NCBI RefSeq assembly: GCF_004146235.1
Contig: NZ_SELO01000022.1
Location: forward strand, 1-64,000
Length of the DNA: 64,000 nucleotides
Source: Tropicimonas sp. IMCC6043
GTDB lineage: Bacteria > Pseudomonadota > Alphaproteobacteria > Rhodobacterales > Rhodobacteraceae
Direction: 5' to 3'
The notes beneath the pieces are model-generated. The model did no database searches. It was given only the letters and a program-made list of their open reading frames with translations, and had not been told where the DNA came from. Position numbers and translations under genes: made by a program. Each line of letters opens with the position of its first letter. Position 1 is the stretch's first letter. This document shows, in pieces, positions 27,415 through 37,094 of the stretch.

Positions 27415-28281
27415 TCAGCGCAGGAAGCCCATCGCGTAGGTAACCGACATCAGGTGCGACGATAGGTATTCCGCAAGCGCTTTGGGGTCGGGCTGCCGCT
27501 CGGTGCCCGTTTCCTTGGCGGCCAGACCGCCGGTGATGAAAATGACATCAAGCCCTTCTCCGACCGCGCCTTTCACGTCGGTGGCGATGCCGTCGCCGAT
27601 GCAGACGATTCGATCATCGGACACGTCGGCGTGCTCGGACAGGCGTCTGCGGGCGAGGTCGTAGATGGCCGGTTGCGGCTTGCCGAAATAGAGGCTCTCG
27701 CCGCCCATTTCGGTAAAGAGCTCTGCAAGCGCTCCGGCCGCATATTCGCGCGTATCGCCGCGGTCGACGATGACGTCCGGGTTGGCGCAGAGCAGCTTGA
27801 TCCCCTGGGTCTTGGCATAGAGCAGCTTGCCGCGCGAGTCCTCGGGCTGCTCGTCCTCGGGCAGCCCGGTGACCGCGAGCCCTTCGGCCTCTTCGAGGGG
27901 GACGCGCGTGATCGGGACCGGGTTATCGAGGATGTGCAGAGGCTCGAAGAAGGAAAGGTCGCGTTCCTCACCGATGTGGTGGACCTTGGAGCCGATGGCA
28001 CCGGAAAACATAGCCAGGCGCGCGGAGTCGCCGGAGGTGGCGATGGAATCGTAGCAATCCGCCGGGACATCGAAGTGCGTGAGTTGCTCGGCGATCGCGG
28101 CGCGCGGCCTGGGTGCATTGGTGAGCAGCACGACCTTGCCCCCCTTGGCGCGAAAGCTGCGGCAGGCCGCGACCGCTTCGGGAAAAGCTATGATGCCGTT
28201 ATGCATGCAGCCCCAGAGATCGACGAAGGCGGCGTCATACCTGTCCGAGATCTCGGCGAATGTCTCGATGATACGGGTCAT
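27415..28281 (-). CDS. HAD-superfamily phosphatase, subfamily IIA (TIGR01459-type)
   Basis: The 288-residue protein has the HAD motifs: AFVDLWGCMHNGI (motif I, with Asp and Trp-Gly replacing the second Asp), VLLTNAPRPRAAI (motif II), FGKPQPAIYD (motif III Lys) and CIGDGIATDVKGA (motif IV). This fits the NagD-like group IIA HAD family common in Alphaproteobacteria; substrate unknown. ATG 28281 follows GGAG; the upstream frame is not family sequence. An Mn-dependent pyrophosphatase gene follows upstream on the same strand. Confidence 0.85.
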   Translation of the reverse strand: MTRIIETFAEISDRYDAAFVDLWGCMHNGIIAFPEAVAACRSFRAKGGKVVLLTNAPRPRAAIAEQLTHFDVPADCYDSIATSGDSARLAMFSGAIGSKVHHIGEERDLSFFEPLHILDNPVPITRVPLEEAEGLAVTGLPEDEQPEDSRGKLLYAKTQGIKLLCANPDVIVDRGDTREYAAGALAELFTEMGGESLYFGKPQPAIYDLARRRLSEHADVSDDRIVCIGDGIATDVKGAVGEGLDVIFITGGLAAKETGTERQPDPKALAEYLSSHLMSVTYAMGFLR

Positions 28282-28452
28282 GGGGTCTCCGGAGCCGGTT
28301 TGGACGCTGTCAGCGTCGCCTGCGGGCGCTATAGCGCAGGCCCGGCCGTCCCGGTAGGGGGCGCGATGCCTCCGCATCCGTTTCGCGGCAATCGGCGGTG
28401 CGCGCGCCTTGGCCGGCAGGGCGGGTGCCCCGCCGGACCCGGTCGGTTCGAA

Positions 28453-29373
28453 TCACATCTTGAGATTCGGGATGATCTGTTTCTTGCGGCTGAGGATGCC
28501 GGGAAGGACGACGCTGTCGCCGGAGACCGTCGCGCCGAAGCTCTTCTCTGCGACGGTCTTGACGGTGTCGTTGGGGATCAGCAGCGTCGCCTCCTCCTTG
28601 AGGATGTCGATGACGAAGAACAGGACGTGATCGACGCCGTCCTCGGCGCAGACGGTCTTCATCGTCTCGACGATCGATGCCTTGCGGTCGAGCGGGATCT
28701 GCGGCGCCGTGGTCTCGAGGACCGAGACGCGGAATTTCACCCCGTCGATCTCGTTGATCTTGGAATCCATCCGGATCAGCTCGGCATCGGAGAAGGCGGA
28801 GACGTCGGACTTGGCCGCGAACATCTCGGCGGCGTAGCCGGCGATGTCGATGCCGAGATCGGCGGCGAGGCTCTCGGCCAGCGCCTTGTCGTGCTCGGTG
28901 GTGGTCGGCGAGCGGAATTCCATCGTATCGCTGAGGATGCAGGAGAGCATCGCGCCCTTGATGGCTTCCGGCATCTTGGCGGCGTCGGCGCCCATCAGGT
29001 CGTGCATGATCGTGGCGGTGCAGGCCAGCGGGCGCATCGTGATGTCGATCGGCGATTTCGTCTTGATGCCGCCGGTAAGCTTGTGGTGGTCGATGATCTG
29101 AAGCAGGTCGGCCGCGTTGATGTCGGCGGGCAGTTCGTCGGGATTGTTGGTGTCAACGACGACGCAGGGGGCCGCTTCGCCGACCGTCTCGATGATCTCG
29201 GGCTTGGCCAGCGACCAGCGCTCCAGAACGAAGGCGGCCTCGGTATTGGGTTCGCCGAGCAGCTTGGCCTCGGCCGGCCGGCCCTGGATCTCGGAGAGAT
29301 ACCAGGCCCAGATGATCGGGGAGCCGGTGCTGTCGGTGTCGGGGGCCTTGTGGCCGAAAACCTGAATGGTCAT
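28453..29373 (-). CDS. ppaC: Manganese-dependent inorganic pyrophosphatase (family II)
   Basis: The 306-residue DHH-family enzyme hydrolyses pyrophosphate with Mn2+ or Co2+. The N-terminal domain has FGHKAPDTDSTGS (His and two Asp metal ligands), VVVDTNNPDELP and LQIIDHHKLTGG (DHH motif). The C-terminal DHHA2 domain ends LPGILSRKKQIIPNL with the conserved SRKKQ substrate motif. Many proteobacteria use the unrelated family I enzyme instead. It complements the Mn importer at 1.8-5.7 kb. Confidence 0.95.
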   Translation of the reverse strand: MTIQVFGHKAPDTDSTGSPIIWAWYLSEIQGRPAEAKLLGEPNTEAAFVLERWSLAKPEIIETVGEAAPCVVVDTNNPDELPADINAADLLQIIDHHKLTGGIKTKSPIDITMRPLACTATIMHDLMGADAAKMPEAIKGAMLSCILSDTMEFRSPTTTEHDKALAESLAADLGIDIAGYAAEMFAAKSDVSAFSDAELIRMDSKINEIDGVKFRVSVLETTAPQIPLDRKASIVETMKTVCAEDGVDHVLFFVIDILKEEATLLIPNDTVKTVAEKSFGATVSGDSVVLPGILSRKKQIIPNLKM

Positions 29374-29504
29374 GGGTGCTTTCCGTCTGAACTTACCAAG
29401 TCGCGGCCCTTTTAGCGGGCCGGGGACGGTAAGTCATGGTCTGTTTGCACGCGACACGCCGGTTTTTGCTGCAACGCGGCGAGCGCGTCCGACGTGCAGA
29501 GCCC

Positions 29505-30266
29505 TCAGCTCGGGGAGATGTCGTCGAGCAGGCGGCGTTTCCAGTCGAGGCTGGTTTCGTCGGCCAGCCGGGCGGTGCCGGGAACGATCCCGTCCGCGGC
29601 CGCCGGGTCGAGGCCGAGTGACGCGAGCACAAGGGCAAGACAGGCGCGGGGATCCTCGGCGAGGGAGTTGTAGCTCAGGCGCAGGGGAGAGATGCCTTCG
29701 GCGGCGAACCACGCCTCCCAGGCGCTGTCGAAGGCCTCGAATTCCGACTGCCGCGCCCTGAGCGCCGCGCTGTCGTAGTGAGGGGTTCGCGGCGGGCTGA
29801 GCCGCTCGAGTTCGGTTCCGTCGGGCGCCCGGTGCCAGAGCCCGGACTGCCGCGCCTTTTCGAAGGAGATCGCCTGGTCGAGCTTGTTCTGCCGGGTCAG
29901 GTGGATGAACAGCGTGGGCCCGAAGGCTGCCTCGATACGAGCCCGGTCCCCGGTGAGTCCCGGGTGGAGCAGGGCGAGTTGCCGGACGAAGAAGTCGAAG
30001 CTCTGGCGCTGCAGGCGCAGGCCGAACACATCGGTCTCTCCACGACCGTGGGCGATCGCCGCCTTGAGGACTGCTCTGAGCGCGTCCGTCTCGGACATCG
30101 TGGCGTCAGGCCGGATGTCATAGGTCGCGAGCCAGCGGGCAAGCGACGGCGTGTGGAAATGCGAGTCCGGAGATCCGGCGACACCGCTCGCTTCCAGAAG
30201 GCTGCAGAGCATCGTGCTGCCGCTCCGCGGCGACGTGCAGAGAATGTAGGACTCGATGCGGCTCAT
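29505..30266 (-). CDS. Stf0-type sulfotransferase
   Basis: The 253-residue cytoplasmic enzyme should transfer sulfate from PAPS. It has the PAPS 5'-phosphosulfate loop ILCTSPRSGSTMLCSLLE near the N-terminus, HFHTPSLARW, IHLTRQNKLDQAISFEKARQ (3'-phosphate site) and a late SYNSLAEDPRACLALVLASLG. This matches the Stf0 family, which includes mycobacterial trehalose 2-sulfotransferase; the acceptor here is unknown. Chosen start is ATG 30266. Two possible small genes lie upstream on the same strand. Confidence 0.88.
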   Translation of the reverse strand: MSRIESYILCTSPRSGSTMLCSLLEASGVAGSPDSHFHTPSLARWLATYDIRPDATMSETDALRAVLKAAIAHGRGETDVFGLRLQRQSFDFFVRQLALLHPGLTGDRARIEAAFGPTLFIHLTRQNKLDQAISFEKARQSGLWHRAPDGTELERLSPPRTPHYDSAALRARQSEFEAFDSAWEAWFAAEGISPLRLSYNSLAEDPRACLALVLASLGLDPAAADGIVPGTARLADETSLDWKRRLLDDISPS

Positions 30267-30341
30267 ATGCTGCGTCTCACTTGGTCTCACCGCGGGAAGG
30301 CGGCCCCGCCCGGATCGGGCCGGGGCCGGGGATTGGCGATC

Positions 30342-30566
30342 TCACGGCAGGGGCATGGCCCGTAGCCAGAGAACCCACCGCGGCGCCCAGTCCCACAGCC
30401 GGCGCAGCGGGCGCGGGCGCGGCTGCGGCGGGGCATCGGTTTCGAGAAGCGCTTCGACCTCGGCGCGGACGGCCGGGATATCGGGAAGGTCGACGAAGCG
30501 CAGGCTGTCCCGCTCAGGGAATCGGGTCGACGCAATCTGCGTCTCCAGGAAGGTCGGATGTGTCAT
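30342..30566 (-). CDS. Hypothetical 74-residue protein
   Basis: The frame starts MTHPTFLETQIASTRFPERD and ends with a Pro/Arg-rich tail plus a Trp-rich amphipathic end (RRLWDWAPRWVLWLR), suggesting a membrane-surface helix. An alternative GTG start at 30632 gives 96 residues. No family recognised. It lies 75 bp upstream of the sulfotransferase gene in the same direction. Confidence 0.4.
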   Translation of the reverse strand: MTHPTFLETQIASTRFPERDSLRFVDLPDIPAVRAEVEALLETDAPPQPRPRPLRRLWDWAPRWVLWLRAMPLP

Positions 30567-30675
30567 GTCTCGTCTCGAAGATAATTCTGTCGAAGATGGC
30601 GGCGGCCAGTTGGCCACAATGGGATTGCGCACGCGCGGCGCGGGTGCGGGTAAGGGTAAGGGTGATGCTGGTCAT
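30514..30675 (-). CDS. Possible 53-residue small protein
   Basis: A frame starts MTSITLTLTRTRAARAQ with GAGAGG about 9 nt upstream, and ends DCVDPIP. It overlaps the next small gene in another frame, so at most one of the two may be real over the shared part. No family recognised. Confidence 0.3.
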   Translation of the reverse strand: MTSITLTLTRTRAARAQSHCGQLAAAIFDRIIFETRHDTSDLPGDADCVDPIP

Positions 30676-31033
30676 GAAAGGAAACCTCTCTGGTCGGAAT
30701 GATGGGTCTGGTTTGCCCGTACGGGCGGAAAGGAAGGGAAGGGTCTCCGGGGAGCCGGACTCGCGATCGGTTCTGGGCTTTGCAATACGGGCAAGACGAC
30801 GCCTGCGCGTTTGAGCATTTGAATCTGGAACTGGTCGGTCGGGAGGTCAGCCTGCGCGAGGCGCATGGCCGGAGAGCTGGGGCCTGATCAGCAGGCGGAA
30901 AGTCGGATGCTCGTCATTTAGGTACCTCCTCACGTCGGGAACGCGGTGACGGGTCCCTAGCACATTGCGACCGGAACGCCTACATCGGGCGGACGGCAAG
31001 AAAAAATCTGTGGCATTTCTGCCGGAAGACCTG

Positions 31034-31096
31034 TTGACAGCCACATCGCGCTTCCCTACATCCGGCTCGTTAGCACTCGCCGACGGTGAGTGCCAA
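31034..31096 (+). promoter_or_regulatory. groESL promoter with CIRCE operator
   Basis: A -35 TTGACA (31034-31039) and -10 TACATC (31057-31062) are spaced 17 bp. Just downstream, TTAGCACTC (31070-31078), 9 bp, and GAGTGCCAA (31088-31096) form the CIRCE element bound by the heat-shock repressor HrcA, with one mismatch to the consensus GAGTGCTAA. This predicts heat induction by release of HrcA. Confidence 0.92.
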
Positions 31097-31131
31097 GAAT
31101 CGAAACATCAAGAACGTAGGAGCGTTCCGAC

Positions 31132-31419
31132 ATGGCATTTACTCCGCTTCATGACCGGGTCCTGGTCGAACGTGTCGAAGGCGAAGAGAAGACCGCAGGC
31201 GGCCTGATCATCCCCGATACGGCAAAGGAAAAGCCCGCCGAAGGCATCGTGAAAGCCTGTGGCGAAGGCGCGCGCAAGGATAGCGGCGAACTGGTCCCGA
31301 TGTCCGTCAAGGAAGGCGACAAGATCCTGTTCGGCAAGTGGTCCGGCACCGAGATCAAGCTCGACGGCAAAGACCTGCTGATCATGAAGGAAAGCGACAT
31401 TCTGGGCATCATTTCCTGA
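31132..31419 (+). CDS. groS: Co-chaperonin GroES
   Basis: The 95-residue protein forms the lid of the GroEL cage. It has [21 protein letters not shown] with the mobile loop, and the conserved [22 protein letters not shown] and end [12 protein letters not shown] 31132 follows GTAGGAG. groL follows after 56 bp. Confidence 0.97.
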   Translation: MAFTPLHDRVLVERVEGEEKTAGGLIIPDTAKEKPAEGIVKACGEGARKDSGELVPMSVKEGDKILFGKWSGTEIKLDGKDLLIMKESDILGIIS

Positions 31420-31469
31420 GCCCGGGACGATCCGCACCTTCAAGTCCAACAACGAAATTCCAGGAGTAG

Positions 31470-33119
<1,650 letters not shown>

Positions 33120-33146
33120 TCACGCCCTGCACGCTGCAGAGTCCGG

Positions 33147-33174
33147 AAAGGGGTCGCATTTCGCGGCCCCTTTT
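33147..33174 (+). terminator. Rho-independent terminator after groL
   Basis: AAAGGGGTCGC pairs with GCGGCCCCTTT (11 bp, one G-U) over an ATTTC loop and runs into TTTT. Confidence 0.85.
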
Positions 33175-33306
33175 CGCATTTCGGGCGGGGGCGCTTCCGG
33201 CCGTGCCGTGCCCGGTGCGCATGCCGGTCGCCGGCTTCTCTTGCACCGACTCGCCATCGGGCGCATCAAGAGGCCGACGCGCGTCCAACAGCAATGGAGA
33301 CGGACC

Positions 33307-34449
33307 ATGCGCAGTTTTCTTGCCATGAATGCGATCGTTCTCGGGCTGGCGCTCGCGCCCGCCGCGCTGCGGGCGGAGGACACGGCACAACAGTTGCGTA
33401 TCGGCAATGACCTGTTCGCTGCTGGCGGGGATGTGGCGATCGAGGCGGAGGGGCTCGACGACATTTTCGCGGTCGGCGGCGAGGTGGTGCTTGCCGCGCC
33501 GGTCGCGGGCACAAGCCACATGGCCGGCCGCGAGCTGTCCGTCACCGCTCCGCTCGGGGGCGATCTCTATGCGGCGGGCATGTATGTGACCTTGGAGGCC
33601 GATGTCGCGGGCGATGTCACGGCGGCCGGCTACAGGCTGAGCTTTCCCGGCGCCATTGGCGGCGATCTCCGCGCCAGCGGCGCGCGCGTCACGCTCCGCG
33701 GCCCGGTGGCGGGCTACGCGCTGCTCGCCGGCCGGACGCTGCGCCTCGAAGGCCCGGTGGAGGGCGATGTCTCGCTCGCCGGTAGGACCATCGAATTCGG
33801 CGAGGCGGCGCGGGTCGGCGGCACGCTGCGCCTCTATGCCGACGATCCCGAGGCGATCGAGGTGCCCGAACGCGTTGCCCCGACCTCCCGAATCGAGCGC
33901 CACGAGGCGGATGCGTTCGAGGGTGTCGACTCGGTGCCGGTGCCCAGACCGGTCAGCCCAGCCGCGCGCGTCCGGGGCTTCTTCACGGGCGTGGCATTCC
34001 TCGCGGTGCTTGCGGCGCTCCTCGCCGCCATCGCCCCCGACTGGCTCGCCGATCTTCGCCGCACCGCGCTCGCCCGCCCCGGTCGCAGCCTCTGGATCGG
34101 TTTTCTCGGCGAGGCCAGTCTCTTCGGCGCGGTCGTCGTTCTGGGCCTCACTCTGATCGGCCTGCTTGCGGCGCCTGTCCTGATCCTGCTGGCCGTCCTG
34201 TTCGGCTTTTTGGGCTATATCGTGGGCATCTATGTGCTCGGTGTCGGTACGACCGGCCTGCTGAACCGGCCGCATCCGGAGACCTTCGGCGAGCGCGCGG
34301 TCGCAGCGCTGGTCGGCGCCTTCGCCGCGGCACTCATCGCGCTGGTGCCGATGCTCGGCTGGATCCTCCTGCTCTGTATCGCGCTTGTCGGCTGCGGCGC
34401 GATCCTCGAACGCGCTTTCCGGCCGCGACTCCTGGGACGGGCCGACTGA
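33307..34449 (+). CDS. Bactofilin-like repeat protein with C-terminal membrane domain
   Basis: The 380-residue protein has a signal peptide (MRSFLAMNAIVLGLALAPAALRA), then about 150 residues of short repeats with alternating hydrophobic and Gly-Asp turns (such as GGDLYAAGMYVTLEADVAGDV), the pattern of a beta-solenoid like polymer-forming bactofilins. A linker rich in Pro and Arg leads to four hydrophobic helices from about residue 245 on. It may be an envelope-associated scaffold. ATG 33307 is the start of the signal peptide and follows GGAGACGG. Function unknown. Confidence 0.7.
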   Translation: MRSFLAMNAIVLGLALAPAALRAEDTAQQLRIGNDLFAAGGDVAIEAEGLDDIFAVGGEVVLAAPVAGTSHMAGRELSVTAPLGGDLYAAGMYVTLEADVAGDVTAAGYRLSFPGAIGGDLRASGARVTLRGPVAGYALLAGRTLRLEGPVEGDVSLAGRTIEFGEAARVGGTLRLYADDPEAIEVPERVAPTSRIERHEADAFEGVDSVPVPRPVSPAARVRGFFTGVAFLAVLAALLAAIAPDWLADLRRTALARPGRSLWIGFLGEASLFGAVVVLGLTLIGLLAAPVLILLAVLFGFLGYIVGIYVLGVGTTGLLNRPHPETFGERAVAALVGAFAAALIALVPMLGWILLLCIALVGCGAILERAFRPRLLGRAD

Positions 34450-34457
34450 GAGCGGCT

Positions 34458-34934
34458 TCAGCGCACAAGATCTTCGAGAGGATCGTAGAGAATCCCATCG
34501 CCCCACGCGGCTGCGGCCAGCGCGTCGGGTTTGACCCGGAGATCGTTCATTTCCGACCGGGTCACCCACCGGCGGCGCATGACGATTCCCTCGGGGTCGC
34601 GCCAGTTCTCCGAGAGCGTCCCGCCGACGAGCCGGCAGCGAAAGAAGATCTCGACCTGGTGGAACCCGCTGCCGGGATCGTGGAACTCGTTGACGAGGCA
34701 GGGCGCACCGACCGTGATCAAGAGCCCGGTTTCCTCGGACACCTCACGCGCGAGGTTGTCGGGCAGCGAAAGGCCGGGTTCGGCGCCGCCGCCCGGCGCG
34801 CACCAAAGATCGCTGTGCGGCCCCGGCCAGGCGTTGACGAGCAGGAGGCGATCCGCGTCGCGCAGGATTGCGCGAACGGCGAGCCGGGGGCTGCGGCCGG
34901 ACGGAAGCGGGGGCGTTTCCTGATGGTCGCTCAG
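34458..34934 (-). CDS. NUDIX hydrolase with an apparent CTG start
   Basis: The 158-residue NUDIX protein has a complete Nudix box: GGGAEPGLSLPDNLAREVSEETG (G-x5-E-x7-REVxEExG pattern). The part before the box (RSPRLAVRAILRDADRLLLV) is needed for the fold and lies in the same open frame. No ATG, GTG or TTG occurs in that frame upstream of the box; the first plausible codon is CTG at 34934, which overlaps the stop of the upstream gene as CTGA. The first usable GTG (34742) would cut the Nudix box. So initiation at CTG is inferred. Substrate unknown. Confidence 0.8.
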   Translation of the reverse strand: MSDHQETPPLPSGRSPRLAVRAILRDADRLLLVNAWPGPHSDLWCAPGGGAEPGLSLPDNLAREVSEETGLLITVGAPCLVNEFHDPGSGFHQVEIFFRCRLVGGTLSENWRDPEGIVMRRRWVTRSEMNDLRVKPDALAAAAWGDGILYDPLEDLVR

Positions 34935-35170
34935 CGGTCTGCCTCGCGCAGCCGGTAGATCCCCTCCGGCAGGTTGAGCGCCGCCGTCAGGTCGCGCAGC
35001 TGTCCCGGCGAAAGAGTGATCTTCTGTACCCGGTCAGTCCGCGCATCCAGCTGCTCGATGGTCACGCAGTCCTCGAAGGCGTTGATCGTGATATCCTCGT
35101 TGATCGGGGCAGGGCCCTCGTCGACGAGCGTGATCACGGTGGAATCGAATTCGTGCTCGATGGTAAACAT
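34931..35170 (-). CDS. Hypothetical 79-residue acidic protein
   Basis: The small soluble protein opens MFTIEHEFDSTVITLVDEG and has a mostly beta-strand pattern with an LSPGQLRDLTAALNLPEG end. No family recognised. It is coupled to the NUDIX gene through a CTGA overlap, which suggests a two-gene unit. Confidence 0.7.
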   Translation of the reverse strand: MFTIEHEFDSTVITLVDEGPAPINEDITINAFEDCVTIEQLDARTDRVQKITLSPGQLRDLTAALNLPEGIYRLREADR

Positions 35171-35401
35171 GCCCGCAGCCTAACCGGCGGCGGCGGTGCT
35201 GTCAGCCTCTGCTACGCCGCTGCCCGGGGTCGATTTCTGCCCGGCTTTCCTTGGTGTGATATCGACGCCCCGGGCGGATGTCTGCCCGTTTTCAATCTGC
35301 CCGGTTTCCAACCACTGGTGCTGAAATTCCGGGCGCAAGGTGGCCGGAGGCGCGGAAAACAGGCGTAATCTGGCACTCAGCCGCCGCCGTCGCCGACTTG
35401 C

Positions 35402-35415
35402 TTGACCTGAATCAA
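35402..35415 (+). promoter_or_regulatory. FNR-type box upstream of the DUF6455 operon
   Basis: TTGAC-N4-ATCAA matches the FNR/FnrL/Dnr consensus TTGAT-N4-ATCAA with only one base changed in the left half. It lies 60 bp before the first DUF6455 start, a typical activator distance. This predicts induction at low oxygen. Confidence 0.75.
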
Positions 35416-35475
35416 GGCGCGCCGGGGCATGGAATGCGACGCCTGCCCGGCACACACACGACGGGGGTATGCGCG

Positions 35476-35772
35476 ATGAAACCACTTGGCCCGGAACGCG
35501 ATCACTATTGGCTGGCGCTCTCGATGGCCAAGGCTGCCGGAGTCGACCTCCAAGCCGCCATCGATGCGGGCCGGTTCAGCCAGGAGAAATGGGCGCGGAC
35601 CGTGCAGCGCTGCCGCAGCTGCGAATGGGGTGCGGATTGCCCGACCTGGCTGAACGAGAATCCCGAGATCGAGACCGCGCCGGACACTTGCGCCAATGCA
35701 CAGCTCTTCGCGGCGCTCAAGGCGGCACAGACCGGCCGGCGCGCGGCGTTCGAAGAGGTCATGGAAGGCTGA
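35476..35772 (+). CDS. DUF6455 family cysteine-motif protein (first of two)
   Basis: The 98-residue soluble protein has RCRSCEWGADCPTWL, a C-x2-C-x5-C cluster, and a further Cys in DTCANA. The arrangement suggests a metal or iron-sulfur site. DUF6455 proteins are common in Rhodobacterales; function unknown. ATG 35476 is chosen because the DUF starts there and an FNR-type box lies upstream; the longer frame to 35278 would cover the box. A paralog follows after 13 bp. Confidence 0.8.
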   Translation: MKPLGPERDHYWLALSMAKAAGVDLQAAIDAGRFSQEKWARTVQRCRSCEWGADCPTWLNENPEIETAPDTCANAQLFAALKAAQTGRRAAFEEVMEG

Positions 35773-35785
35773 GGAGGCTCCTCCG

Positions 35786-36049
35786 ATGACCATGCAGGGG
35801 AATACCTACTTTCATTTCTGGCTGACGCGAAGCGTCGGCCGAACCATCGGACTCAATTTCTCGCAGGCGATCGGAGACGGTCGCCTGGACGCAGAGGAAT
35901 ACCGCAATCTGGTATATTCCTGCCAGACCTGTCCCTGTGTGGAATCTTGCCAGCGCTGGCTCGCGGGCCAGCGGTCCACGCCGCGGGTGACGCGCCCGCC
36001 AACCTTCTGCCGGAATGCGCGCAAGCTTGAGGCGCTCAAGCCGCATTGA
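35786..36049 (+). CDS. DUF6455 family cysteine-motif protein (second of two)
   Basis: The 87-residue paralog has VYSCQTCPCVESCQRWL, a C-x2-C-x-C-x3-C cluster, and TFCRNARKLEAL at the end, where the first copy has its late Cys. It shares the general layout with its neighbour but differs in sequence, so the two may form a heteromer. Its stop overlaps the start of the next gene (TTGA). Confidence 0.8.
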   Translation: MTMQGNTYFHFWLTRSVGRTIGLNFSQAIGDGRLDAEEYRNLVYSCQTCPCVESCQRWLAGQRSTPRVTRPPTFCRNARKLEALKPH

Positions 36050-36426
36050 GCTGGGAACGGGACGAGACTGGCCTCGATGTCTTCGAGTCGATCCTGAGCG
36101 ATCGCGGCTCGACCTATGCCGTGTCCGGCGGGCCGGCAAACAGCCGTGCCGAGGCCCTCAACCTTCTCAAGCAGCTCCGCCGGCGAAAGAAATTTGCCAA
36201 GGCCACGCATAACAGCTGGGCGGTAATCCTACCCGAGGGACCGGTGAAGAACGACGATGGCGAGAGCGGTGCGGGGCAGGTGATCCTGCGCATGCTGGAG
36301 CGTGCGGACCTGAGGGACCATGTCATCGTGGTGACGCGCTGGTATGGCGGGGTGAAGCTCGGCGGGGACCGGTTCCGGCACGTCCAGACAGCGGTGCGAT
36401 ACTACCTCGACAACCGACGCCGCTGA
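36046..36426 (+). CDS. IMPACT/YigZ (UPF0029) family protein
   Basis: The 126-residue protein matches the N-terminal UPF0029 domain: RGSTYAVSGGPANSRAEALN, ILPEGPVKNDDGESGAGQVIL and VVTRWYGGVKLGGDRFRH. In E. coli YigZ and eukaryotic IMPACT this domain has a translation-linked role; here the C-terminal YigZ domain is absent. A TTG start overlaps the upstream stop by 4 bp, so it belongs to the FNR-box operon. Confidence 0.85.
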   Translation: MSWERDETGLDVFESILSDRGSTYAVSGGPANSRAEALNLLKQLRRRKKFAKATHNSWAVILPEGPVKNDDGESGAGQVILRMLERADLRDHVIVVTRWYGGVKLGGDRFRHVQTAVRYYLDNRRR

Positions 36427-36670
36427 TCGGCGGGGCGCTGACCCTTGAGCATTGTGGGGCCGCGGCCGGTGCTGTCGTCCCCTTTATCTGACATCCGGGT
36501 TTCCCGCCTGCCGGGGCGCCATTTCAGTCCTCCGGATTGAGGCGGGAATCCAGCGGGATTCGCGCAGGCCGTGCCCATTTTCCGCAATGTCGCCCTAAAG
36601 TTGCTTGACGCTTCAGTAAGAAGAGAGCGTGCGAGGCGCGTCGACGCCGTTGTCTGTAGAAGGTGAGATC

Positions 36671-37075
36671 ATGAAGTTTCTCGTCGATGCAATCACCCGG
36701 TTCCGCCGCCGGCAGGACGGCTCGATGGCCATCGAATTCGTGATCATGGTGCCGCTCTTCGTGGCGATGATTTCCGGTGTTGTCGATCTCAGCCGGATCT
36801 ATGTCGACCAGGCCAATTACTACAGTGTCGCCCGGGACACCGCCCGGATCGTCGCGCGGCATGGGATGTCGGACACGAGCGCGGAAACCTACGCCACCCG
36901 CCGCCTCGCCGAACTGACCGATGCAGAGGCCGAAATCGATGTGACGAGTTCCAAGGACAACGTCACGGTATCGATCTCCGCGCCTGTGAGCGTCCTGGCC
37001 AAGTTCGGTTTCCTCGATTTCCTGCAGGGCACCAGCCTGTCGGCCACGGTCGTCCATTCCCTTGAGCCTGTTTGA
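36671..37075 (+). CDS. TadE-like pilus assembly protein
   Basis: The 134-residue protein has a TadE-type start: a basic segment and RRRQDGSMAIEFVIMVPLFVAMISGVVDLSR, the prepilin-like hydrophobic helix with its Gly/Ser-Met-Ala-Ile-Glu-Phe motif. The rest is periplasmic. It would be a minor pseudopilin of the Flp/Tad pilus. ATG 36671 follows AGGTGAG. No tad ATPase or secretin genes are adjacent. TadG follows. Confidence 0.88.
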   Translation: MKFLVDAITRFRRRQDGSMAIEFVIMVPLFVAMISGVVDLSRIYVDQANYYSVARDTARIVARHGMSDTSAETYATRRLAELTDAEAEIDVTSSKDNVTVSISAPVSVLAKFGFLDFLQGTSLSATVVHSLEPV

Positions 37076-37094
37076 TCCCCCGAAGGACAGTATC

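Noticed and set aside
28425..28455. GGTTCGAATC near 28437 as a possible tRNA
   Set aside because: No acceptor, anticodon or D-arm can be drawn around it; it lies at the end of the pyrophosphatase gene.
30889..30917. In-frame TGA after MTSIRLSAC as a selenocysteine codon
   Set aside because: No SECIS-like hairpin directly after the TGA and no selenoprotein family match; a short leader ORF or chance is simpler.
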